This document shows, piece after piece, positions 1 through 5,273 of a DNA stretch of 5,273 bases. Location of the stretch: contig JAKAOE010000168.1 of assembly GCA_021823305.1 (NCBI GenBank), forward strand, positions 1 to 5,273. The letters are read 5' to 3'. Under the pieces are notes generated by a model. It did no database searches. It was not told the origin of the DNA and saw only the letters and a program-made list of their open reading frames with translations. The stretch's first letter is position 1; every line of letters begins with the position of its first letter. Source of the stretch: Acidobacteriota bacterium (GTDB lineage: Bacteria; Acidobacteriota; Terriglobia; Terriglobales; SCQP01). The position numbers and the translations under genes are program-made.

Positions 1-2060
1 GATCTGAGGCCGAAGCCGGCGAAGAGCGACAAGAACTGCGCCTCGAGTTTCGGCTGCGTCAGGCTGGCGTCCACGGTCGTGCTCAGCCGCTGCAAGCCGA
101 AGACGGCCCGCCCCGGCGCGACGCGATCCACCAGACGGCGCAGGCCGGCCATCGTGCCGCCGGGATCGCCGGCGGTGCGCACCAGGTAGTTGGGGTCGGG
201 CCAGGAGCCGGCGGGCAGGCACATATAGAGGAAGGGCGTGGCGGCCTCCGCCAGGCTGTTCTCGCGCACGTCGCCCACCACGCCGACGATGCGTGAGCCG
301 TCCACGGAGGGCGTGTTGACCATGTGAAACTCGCGCCCGACCACGGTTTCGCCGTGCATATCGGAGCGCACGAAGGCCTGATTCACCAAGCCTTCGCTCG
401 GGCCGTTCATGCCGCTGTTTTGCAATGGGCGGCACCAGCGGCCGGCGAGCAGCGGCACGCGCAGCGCCTTCAAGTAGCCGGTGGTGACCGTGCGCTCGCC
501 CACCGAATACGTCCCGCCTTCACCACCGGCCATGCCGGCCAATTGGATTTGGAACTGCAGAGTCGCGTTGCTGGCGGGCAGGAAGTTGGTGAAGCCGGCG
601 GCGACCACGCCGGGTTGGGCTTCGAGGGCGTGGATGAGCGCCACCTGCATCGCGCCGATTTTGCCGCGGTCTTCGTTCCAGGCGGCGCCGACGTGGAAGG
701 TGAATGCATCGGCCGCGTCGAAGCCGCCGGCGACGTGCGAGAGGTTGTAGAAGGTGCGGAGCAGCAGGCCGGCGCCCGCCGCCAGCAGCACCGTCAGCGC
801 CAGTTGGGCGACCACCAGCGCGCGCTGCATGCGGCGCTTGCCGCCGGGCGCGCCAGCGTTGAGGCTGGCCAGGAGTTGGGCCAGCCGCGGCTGGGTCGCC
901 GCCCAGGCGGGACCCAAGCCGAAGGCGACGGCGGCGGCGGCGCTGACCGCCACTGCAAACGCCCAGCCGCGCGGGTCGAAGCCCAGCTCCGCCATGCGCG
1001 GCAAGGTTCCCGGCGCGAGGTGTGCGGCGGCGCGCACACCGGCCCAGGCCAGTCCGCCGCCCAGCGCCGCCGCAGCCGCGCTGAGCAGCACTGCCTCGCG
1101 CAGCCCAGTCGCCGCCACCTGAGCGCGCGAGCCCCCGAGGGCGCTGCGGATGGCGAGTTCGCGCGCGCGGCCCCGGAGTTGCGCCAGCGTGAGGCCGGCG
1201 ATGTTGGCCACCGCCAGGACGAGCAGCAACATCACGGCCGCGAAGACCGCCCAGAGCGTGGCGCGCGACGTGCCGACCAATTCGTCCTTCAGGCCGCTGA
1301 CCTGCGCCGACCAGCCGCCGTCGGTGGCCGGATACTCCCGCCCCAACTGCGCCTGCACGCGATCGAGGTCGGTTTTGGCCGCGGCGATGGTGACGCCGGA
1401 GCGCATGCGGCCGAGGCCGGTGTAGAAGCGCGCAGAGCGCATCTGCTGCAGGAATGCCGGCAACTGCGCCGGCAGCCAGGCGCCGGTCCGGGAACTGGTG
1501 AAATCCTTCGGCATCACGCCGACGATGGGGTAGCGGCGGCCGGCGAAGATGAGTGCCTGGTTGAGCACGCCGGGATTGCGGTTGTAGCGGCTGGCCCAGA
1601 AGGCGTAGCTGATCACCGCGGCGGGGGGTGCGGAGGCCGCGCCTTCCTCCGCCGTAGAGAATGTGCGGCCAAGGAGCGGCTTCATCCCCATCACGCGGAA
1701 GAAGCCGGGTGAAACGCGCAACGCTTGGACACGGAGCGGCTCGGCGCCGCTGGTGTCGGTGTCGTTTTCGGCGTACTCGCCGGCGATGGCGGTGAACGCC
1801 TGGCTCATGCGGCTCCAGTCGGCCAGGTTGGCGGGCGAGATCAGGCTGGCGTTCTGGCGCTTGGCCGGGTTGGCCTCGAGCACCAGCACCAGGCGGTTGG
1901 CGTGCGGGTATGGCAGCGGCTTCAGCAGCACCGTGTCCACGATGGAGAACAGCGTTGCCGCCGCCCCGGTCCCCACCGCCAGCACGAGAATCGTGGTCAG
2001 CGCGTAAGCCGGCCGCCGCCGCAGCGCGCGCGCGGCCAGGAACCATGGTTTCAGGACCAT
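1..2060 (-). CDS. ADOP-family ABC transporter permease (MacB/FtsX-like), C-terminus beyond window
   Basis: Inner-membrane permease of the acidobacterial duplicated orphan permease type. The frame stays open from the ATG at 2060-2058 to the window edge (686 codons plus 2 bases). Visible order: TM1 about residues 19-46, with the typical TGAAATLFSIVDTVLLKPLPYP stretch split here as TGAAATLFSIVD then LLKPLPYP; first periplasmic MacB_PCD-like domain about 50-260, including GRTFS and ISYAFW; TM2 about 268-291 ending in ANIAGL; the FtsX cytoplasmic coupling segment RARELAIRSALGGSR (298-312); TM3 about 322-347; TM4 about 365-386; TM5 about 412-435; second periplasmic domain from about 440. The last three membrane segments are missing, as full ADOPs are about 800 residues or more. 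The family is known for lacking a neighbouring ATPase, and none is seen. The start is the only ATG after the in-frame stop that ends the upstream gene, but its Shine-Dalgarno match (AGGAA) sits only 2 bases away and inside a hairpin. Substrate is unknown; MacB relatives export peptides, macrolides or lipoproteins. Confidence 0.9.
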   Translation of the reverse strand, partial: MVLKPWFLAARALRRRPAYALTTILVLAVGTGAAATLFSIVDTVLLKPLPYPHANRLVLVLEANPAKRQNASLISPANLADWSRMSQAFTAIAGEYAENDTDTSGAEPLRVQALRVSPGFFRVMGMKPLLGRTFSTAEEGAASAPPAAVISYAFWASRYNRNPGVLNQALIFAGRRYPIVGVMPKDFTSSRTGAWLPAQLPAFLQQMRSARFYTGLGRMRSGVTIAAAKTDLDRVQAQLGREYPATDGGWSAQVSGLKDELVGTSRATLWAVFAAVMLLLVLAVANIAGLTLAQLRGRARELAIRSALGGSRAQVAATGLREAVLLSAAAAALGGGLAWAGVRAAAHLAPGTLPRMAELGFDPRGWAFAVAVSAAAAVAFGLGPAWAATQPRLAQLLASLNAGAPGGKRRMQRALVVAQLALTVLLAAGAGLLLRTFYNLSHVAGGFDAADAFTFHVGAAWNEDRGKIGAMQVALIHALEAQPGVVAAGFTNFLPASNATLQFQIQLAGMAGGEGGTYSVGERTVTTGYLKALRVPLLAGRWCRPLQNSGMNGPSEGLVNQAFVRSDMHGETVVGREFHMVNTPSVDGSRIVGVVGDVRENSLAEAATPFLYMCLPAGSWPDPNYLVRTAGDPGGTMAGLRRLVDRVAPGRAVFGLQRLSTTVDASLTQPKLEAQFLSLFAGFGLR

Positions 2061-2069
2061 GGTTCCTGG
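2036..2069. repeat. Perfect 14-bp inverted repeat over the permease start codon
   Basis: The arms are CCAGGAACCATGGT (2036-2049) and ACCATGGTTCCTGG (2056-2069), exact reverse complements with loop TTCAGG. Each arm holds the self-complementary core ACCATGGT, so the element also reads as a near-direct repeat: CAGGAACCATGGTT at 2037-2050 and CAGGACCATGGTT at 2052-2064. In the minus-strand mRNA the 5' arm contains both the AGGAA Shine-Dalgarno-like sequence and the AUG of the permease, so a folded stem would hide the start. There is no T-run after the stem on either strand, so it does not look like an intrinsic terminator. It could be a translation-control hairpin, a protein-binding site, or a dispersed palindromic repeat that landed at the gene start. 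Confidence 0.85.
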
Positions 2070-2126
2070 TACGCGGCGAGCGGGAAAAAGTTTGACGGAA
2101 TCTCGCGGGTGAAACTGTCCGAAAGT

Positions 2127-2717
2127 TCAATGCGCGGAGAAATCGAGAGCGCAGCCGCGGCAGGGGTTGGGGGGCTCAAACTGCGCACCCCGGAAACTCG
2201 AAGGGTTTCCGTTGACATCGACCGAGAAGACCTGCAGCGACGTGGTGAGATCGTAGGGCGAATAAATGCCCGGCGGCAGCGGCTGGGGATTCAAGGCGAC
2301 GCGGCCGATGTAGAGCGAGAGCGGCGCCGCGGCGAGTTGGGTCGCGGGCGAACTCACCGGAACGGAAAACCGCAGGCAGGGATCGGGCGGCTCGGTGTTG
2401 TCCGAAGCCGGGGAGTGACTGCCCAGCGGCGCCAGCAGCAACCGGCTTTGCGCCACGACTTCGCCGGTGAGGGCGTCCTGAATTTCCAGCGCCACGCGGA
2501 CCGAGCGGCTGGGGTTGACGTTGGCGGCGCAGAGCAACACATTCTCGCCGCCGGCCGCGGCGATGGGCGTGGACGTGAAGCGGATGACGCGGACATCGGC
2601 GTCGCCCTGGGCCGCTACGCGGCGCGGCGCCAGGGTGGACCATGCCAGCAGGCCGAGAGCCAGTATGCCGGCGTACATCAGCCAGTGAGACGAGTAAGCG
2701 AAGCGAGTGGCGGACAT
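2127..2717 (-). CDS. Exported protein of unknown function with LNPQPLPPG motif
   Basis: A 196-residue protein that I do not recognise as a named family. It starts with a short polar N-terminus and a hydrophobic segment (about 14-30, MYAGILALGLLAWSTLA), followed by RRVAAQG, which fits a Sec signal peptide with cleavage near residues 36-38, or else a single membrane anchor. The rest (about 40-180) alternates short hydrophobic strands and turns (RVALEIQDALTGEVVAQSRL, SLYIGRVAL), suggesting an all-beta, Ig-like fold outside the cytoplasm. LNPQPLPPG is at 142-150. There are four cysteines, C63, C114, C186 and C189, the last two as CRGC close to the C-terminus. The start is well supported: AGGAGG at 2729-2724 on the minus strand lies 6 bases before the ATG. 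The permease gene follows 66 bp downstream on the same strand, so co-transcription is likely. Function is not assigned; an envelope role with the permease is inference only. Confidence 0.75.
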   Translation of the reverse strand: MSATRFAYSSHWLMYAGILALGLLAWSTLAPRRVAAQGDADVRVIRFTSTPIAAAGGENVLLCAANVNPSRSVRVALEIQDALTGEVVAQSRLLLAPLGSHSPASDNTEPPDPCLRFSVPVSSPATQLAAAPLSLYIGRVALNPQPLPPGIYSPYDLTTSLQVFSVDVNGNPSSFRGAQFEPPNPCRGCALDFSAH

Positions 2718-2738
2718 CGAGCACCTCCTCGGGCCGCC

Positions 2739-2767
2739 AGAATGGGGCGCGGGACGGGCGCCGTCAA
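2739..2767 (-). promoter_or_regulatory. Possible sigma-70-type promoter for the exported protein and permease arm
   Basis: Read on the minus strand, TTGACG (2767-2762, five of six matches to the -35 consensus) is followed after exactly 17 bases by CATTCT (2744-2739, only three of six matches to the -10 consensus). The predicted transcript would start about 15 bases before the ATG, just ahead of the AGGAGG site, giving a very short leader. The weak -10 in GC-rich DNA keeps confidence low. Confidence 0.35.
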
Positions 2768-2831
2768 GAGAGGCCGAGATGAAATCTGCATGACCGGCTA
2801 AAACCTATGCGAGCAGAGACTTGCGGGCGGC

Positions 2832-2860
2832 TGTGCAATATATCCGATGCCGTCTATAAT
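2832..2860 (+). promoter_or_regulatory. Possible promoter for the winged-helix gene
   Basis: A perfect -10 hexamer TATAAT lies at 2855-2860, within an A/T-richer stretch (about 2836-2860) that stands out from its GC-rich surroundings. The best -35 candidate at the usual 17-base spacing is TGTGCA (2832-2837), which matches the consensus poorly, so the promoter may need an activator. The expected start, near 2867, leaves about 20 bases before the ATG at 2887, enough for the GGAGG site at 2873-2877. Confidence 0.5.
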
Positions 2861-2865
2861 CGGAT
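2842..2865. promoter_or_regulatory. Inverted repeat around the -10 box, candidate operator
   Basis: ATCCGAT (2842-2848) and ATCGGAT (2859-2865) are exact reverse complements separated by 10 bases. The pair spans the TATAAT at 2855-2860, so a bound dimer would block polymerase. A 17-bp centre-to-centre spacing fits protein binding on nearly one face over about 1.6 helical turns, so the fit is not exact. The obvious candidate binder is the winged-helix protein encoded directly downstream; this is inference. A 7-bp inverted repeat can also occur by chance. Confidence 0.35.
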
Positions 2866-2886
2866 GGCGGGCGGAGGCGGCAACCC

Positions 2887-3294
2887 ATGGCAGCGGCGCC
2901 GGAGTCTGGTCCCATCTATCGCTTCGGGCAATTCGAGCTGGATGCCGGGCTGGGCGCGATGCGGCATCGGGGCTTGCGCGTGCGACTGGGGGAGCAGCCG
3001 CTGCGGGTGCTGTGCCTGCTGCTGAGCCGTCCGGGTGAGGTGGTGGGGCGCGAGGAACTGGTGCGCGCGCTCTGGCGCGACGGCACCCACGTGAAGTTCG
3101 ACGCCGGCCTGAATGCGGCGATGCGGCGGCTGCGGCAGCTGCTGTGCGACCGCGCCGGGCATGCGATTTACATCGAGACCGTGCCGCTGCGGGGATACCG
3201 TTTCATCGCGCCGGTACAGGCGGCGGAGGCGAGATGGGACCAGACGCCGGCCGGGATTCCGGCCGGGGCGCGGAATTGCGGCTTGAAATTGTGA
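2887..3294 (+). CDS. Stand-alone OmpR/ToxR-type winged-helix DNA-binding protein
   Basis: A 135-residue transcription factor made almost only of a Trans_reg_C winged-helix domain (about residues 10-110). Visible hallmarks: YRFGQFELD at 11-19 (N-terminal strands), RVRLGEQPLRVLCLLLSRPG at 31-50, VGREELVRALW at 53-63, the recognition-helix region GLNAAMRRLRQLL at 74-86, and the wing IYIETVPLRGYRFIAPV at 94-110. There is no receiver domain before it, and no membrane segment, TPR or beta-propeller sensor after it, although acidobacterial proteins with this domain often carry such parts. After residue 110 only about 25 residues follow, without clear similarity. The start is fixed by an in-frame TAA at 2857-2859 and by GGAGG at 2873-2877, 9 bases before the ATG. 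The second permease begins 52 bp downstream, so an operon is likely. Expected role: cytoplasmic DNA-binding regulator of this locus; the target genes and signal are inferred, not shown. Confidence 0.88.
   Translation: MAAAPESGPIYRFGQFELDAGLGAMRHRGLRVRLGEQPLRVLCLLLSRPGEVVGREELVRALWRDGTHVKFDAGLNAAMRRLRQLLCDRAGHAIYIETVPLRGYRFIAPVQAAEARWDQTPAGIPAGARNCGLKL
3247..3266. repeat. GC-only stem-loop near the end of the winged-helix gene
   Basis: CCGGCCGG (3247-3254), loop GATT, then CCGGCCGG (3259-3266): 8 GC pairs with a four-base loop, inside the last codons of the winged-helix gene and 28 bp before its end. No T-run follows, so it is not a standard terminator. It could stabilise the 3' end of a processed transcript or slow polymerase between the two genes. 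In GC-rich coding DNA such stems also arise by chance. Confidence 0.5.
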
Positions 3295-3346
3295 AACGCC
3301 TAACCGTTGCCACAGTACTACGTATATGAGCGATTAGAGGCGCTCC
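3295..3346 (+). promoter_or_regulatory. A/T-richer leader before the second permease
   Basis: This 52-base gap is clearly less GC-rich than its surroundings. It contains TTGCCA (3307-3312, five of six to a -35 consensus), the overlapping palindromes AGTACT (3314-3319) and TACGTA (3319-3324), and TATATG (3323-3328). No -10 hexamer sits at the right spacing from TTGCCA: TATATG is only 10 bases away and GATTAG (3332-3337) is 19. An internal promoter or regulator site is possible but not proven. AGAGG at 3336-3340, 6 bases before the ATG, is the ribosome binding site of the permease. Confidence 0.3.
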
Positions 3347-5273
3347 ATGGGCATCGCCAGCGATCTTCGCCAAGACCTCCGCTTCGCCGGCCGGGCGCTG
3401 GCCCGGCATCGCGGGCTGAGCGCGGTCATCATATTGACGCTGGGGCTTGCCATCGGCGCCAACACCGCCATCTTCGGCCTGATGGACGCGCTGCTGCTGG
3501 CGCCGCTGCCGGTGCGCTCGCCGCAGACGCTGATGCTGCTGCGCTGGAGCGCGCACCGCAGCCCGCATTTCCACAGCAGCTCCAGCTACGGCGACTGCGT
3601 TAGCCGCTATACCAAGCTCGAATCCAGCAGTTGCTCGTTTTCGCTGCCATTCTTCCACGAGCTGCAGACCTCGGCCCGCAGCCTGCGAGCAGTGACCGCC
3701 TCGGGCGGAACCTCGGAGTTCAACCTCAGCGGGCACGGCGCGGCCAGCATGGCGACCGCGCAGTACGTCGCGGGCAACTACTTTTCGGTGCTGGGTGTCG
3801 CGCCCGCCGCGGGGCGGCTGTTGGAAGCGTCCGACGATACGGCGGGCGCACCGATCGCGGTGGTGCTCAGCTACCGCTTCTGGCAGCGCACGTTCGGCGG
3901 TTCGCGCGGGGTGATCGGACGCAGCCTGGCGCTCAACAACACGCCGGTGACGGTGGTGGGCGTGGCCGCGCCCAGCTTCACCAGCCTGACGCCGGGCGGC
4001 GTCAGCGACGCGTGGCTGCCGCTGGCGGCGCGGCCGAAACTTACCCCGGACTTCCGGGCGCAATCCGAGGACGCGGGCGCGATCTGGTTGGTACTGCTGG
4101 GCCGGCTGCGGCCGGGCGTGAGCGCCGCGGAGGCGTCGGCGGAGGTGGGCGGCATGTTCCGGCGCGTCATGCTGGCCGGGCCGAAGCCGATGGCCAAGCC
4201 GGGCGACGGCGTGCGGGTCCAGATGGAGAGCGCGCAGACGGGGCTGAGCGGCGCGCGCTACGAGTTCACCCAGCCGTTGACGATCCTGATGTGGGCGGTA
4301 GGGGCGATCCTGCTGATCGCCTGCGCCAACGTGGCCGGGCTGCTGCTGGGGCGCGCCAAGGCGCGGCACAAGGAACTGGCGGTGCGGCGCGCGCTCGGCG
4401 CGGGCGGCTGGCGCATCGCGCGCCAGTTGCTCACCGAGAGCCTGGCGCTGGCGGCGCTGGGCGGGCTGCTGGGACTGGCGCTGGCGTTGTGGGGAGCGCG
4501 CGCCCTGCTGGCGGCGATGTCGAGCGCATCGTACCGTCCGCTGGGCTTCGGCGTGCACCTCGACGCGCGGGTGCTGCTGTTCGCGCTGGGCGTCACGCTG
4601 CTGACCGGCGTGCTCTTCGGCCTCGCGCCCGCGCTGCGTGGGACGCGCGGCGACCTCAGCCGCGCGCTCAAGGACGCAGTCGGCAACAGCGAGGGCGGCG
4701 GGCGGAAATGGCTGCATCTGGGCAATTGGTTGGTGGTGGCGCAGGTGGCGCTGTGCGCCGTGGTGCTCGCCGGGGCGGGACTGATGGTGCGGACGCTGGC
4801 CAACCTGCGCGCCGTCGCTCCCGGCTTCAATCCGCGCCACCTGCTGCTGTTTCAACTGGAGCCGGAGCTGATCGGTTACAAGGGCGAGCGCGTCAACCAG
4901 CTCTACGACCGCATCCAGCGCCATCTGGCGGCAATGCCCGGGGTGCTCGGGGTGACCTACTCCGGAATGCCGCTGGTGAGCGGCGACTTGTGGTCAAGCA
5001 GTTTTCATATCACGCCCAAGGGAAAGCCGGTTGAGAGCGACATGATGGAGGTGGGACTCGATTTTTTCGCCACCATGGGCATTCCGATGCGGCTGGGGCG
5101 CGGATTCCGGCCCGCGGATTTCGTAGCGCGGCCGGACACGCCGCCGCCGGCGAAGGCGCCGACTGGCCCGCCGGAAGCGGTGATCGTCAACGAGACGTTC
5201 GCGCGTGAGTATCTTTCGCCTGGAATACCCATCGGGCGGATCTTCGGCCGGGGTGACGACGGCAGCAAGCCGG
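3347..5273 (+). CDS. Second ADOP-family ABC transporter permease, C-terminus beyond window
   Basis: Inner-membrane permease of the same broad family as the minus-strand one, but from a visibly different branch. The frame is open from the ATG at 3347 to the window end (642 codons plus 1 base). Order: cytoplasmic N-terminus DLRQDLRFAGRALARHRG (6-23); TM1 about 24-52 with LGLAIGANTAIFGLMDALLL; first periplasmic MacB_PCD-like domain about 55-305, with GNYFSVLGV (143-151), SYRFWQRTFGG (175-185) and LGRLRPGVSAAEA (251-263); TM2 about 311-334 ending in ACANVAGLLLG; coupling segment RHKELAVRRALGAGGWR (340-356); TM3 about 365-390; TM4 about 408-430; TM5 about 460-482; second periplasmic domain from about 485, with VIVNETFAREY (612-622). 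The last part, with three expected membrane segments, is outside the window. An in-frame TAG at 3335-3337 makes this ATG the first possible start, and AGAGG lies 6 bases before it. No ATPase is encoded nearby, as usual for ADOPs. Substrate unknown. Confidence 0.92.
   Translation, partial: MGIASDLRQDLRFAGRALARHRGLSAVIILTLGLAIGANTAIFGLMDALLLAPLPVRSPQTLMLLRWSAHRSPHFHSSSSYGDCVSRYTKLESSSCSFSLPFFHELQTSARSLRAVTASGGTSEFNLSGHGAASMATAQYVAGNYFSVLGVAPAAGRLLEASDDTAGAPIAVVLSYRFWQRTFGGSRGVIGRSLALNNTPVTVVGVAAPSFTSLTPGGVSDAWLPLAARPKLTPDFRAQSEDAGAIWLVLLGRLRPGVSAAEASAEVGGMFRRVMLAGPKPMAKPGDGVRVQMESAQTGLSGARYEFTQPLTILMWAVGAILLIACANVAGLLLGRAKARHKELAVRRALGAGGWRIARQLLTESLALAALGGLLGLALALWGARALLAAMSSASYRPLGFGVHLDARVLLFALGVTLLTGVLFGLAPALRGTRGDLSRALKDAVGNSEGGGRKWLHLGNWLVVAQVALCAVVLAGAGLMVRTLANLRAVAPGFNPRHLLLFQLEPELIGYKGERVNQLYDRIQRHLAAMPGVLGVTYSGMPLVSGDLWSSSFHITPKGKPVESDMMEVGLDFFATMGIPMRLGRGFRPADFVARPDTPPPAKAPTGPPEAVIVNETFAREYLSPGIPIGRIFGRGDDGSKP

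Noticed and set aside
324..1712. Long open frame of 462 codons on the plus strand
   Set aside because: It lies antisense to the first ADOP permease, and its product is rich in Arg, Ala, Gly and His with no membrane or domain pattern. This is typical of shadow frames in GC-rich DNA.
2036..2069. Intrinsic terminator at the 14-bp inverted repeat
   Set aside because: No T-run follows on either strand and the element lies over a start codon, so termination is an unlikely main role.
2075..2118. Possible terminator between the exported protein and the first permease on the minus strand (AGTTT and AAACT followed by Ts)
   Set aside because: The stem is only five weak pairs with an 18-base loop, too unstable for an intrinsic terminator.
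520..2130. Open frame of 536 codons on the minus strand
   Set aside because: It overlaps the permease in another frame, starts at a TTG overlapping the stop of the upstream gene, and encodes a low-complexity Arg/Ala/Gly/Pro-rich product. The correct frame gives clear ADOP motifs over the same bases.
2176..2724. Alternative minus-strand frame of 182 codons starting at a GTG
   Set aside because: It overlaps the exported protein out of frame, its start lies within the AGGAGG site of that gene, and its product is Arg/Pro/Gly-rich with no signal peptide.
1725..2801. Open frame of 358 codons on the plus strand
   Set aside because: Antisense to the start of the first permease and to the exported protein, both of which have better start sites and clear protein features.
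2807..3025. Small plus-strand frame starting before the winged-helix gene
   Set aside because: It overlaps the winged-helix gene out of frame, would begin upstream of the likely promoter, and lacks a good ribosome binding site or recognisable product.
3203..4924. Open frame of 573 codons on the minus strand
   Set aside because: Antisense to the second permease and very rich in Arg, Gln, Ala and His, with no recognisable domain; a GC-driven shadow.
3631..5034. Open frame of 467 codons on the plus strand
   Set aside because: Off-frame reading of the second permease; Gly/Ala/Arg-rich without membrane segments, while the frame from 3347 carries all family motifs.

Overview
The window is GC-rich, almost fully coding DNA that most likely comes from an acidobacterium (Acidobacteriota). 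The main reason is that it holds two different permeases of the acidobacterial duplicated orphan permease (ADOP) type. These are large MacB/FtsX-like proteins with a duplicated MacB_PCD plus FtsX layout and no ATPase gene beside them. A short winged-helix protein of the kind common in the same phylum supports the assignment. The taxonomic call is inferred from protein family content only.

Layout. From 1 to 2060 on the minus strand is the first ADOP permease (686 codons visible, C-terminus cut by the window edge). Upstream of it on the same strand, 66 bp away, is a 196-residue exported protein of unknown function (2127-2717). A divergent intergenic region (2718-2886) follows. On the plus strand come a stand-alone 135-residue OmpR/ToxR-type winged-helix DNA-binding protein (2887-3294) and, after a 52-bp A/T-richer leader, a second ADOP permease (3347 to the window end, 642 codons visible, also cut). 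The unit is therefore two divergent two-gene arms, each ending in an ADOP permease.

How it may work. The two arms share one control region with a plausible promoter for each direction and an inverted repeat around the plus-strand -10 box. A simple reading is that the winged-helix protein regulates one or both arms, taking the place of the PadR-type regulator often found beside ADOP genes. The exported protein may act in the cell envelope with the first permease. Both statements are inference from context. Substrates are unknown.

The most unusual structure is a perfect 14-bp inverted repeat with a 6-base loop (2036-2069) lying over the start codon and Shine-Dalgarno region of the first permease. 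No RNA genes, CRISPR arrays, insertion sequences or integrase genes were seen. Apart from the 169-bp divergent region there is no long non-coding stretch.
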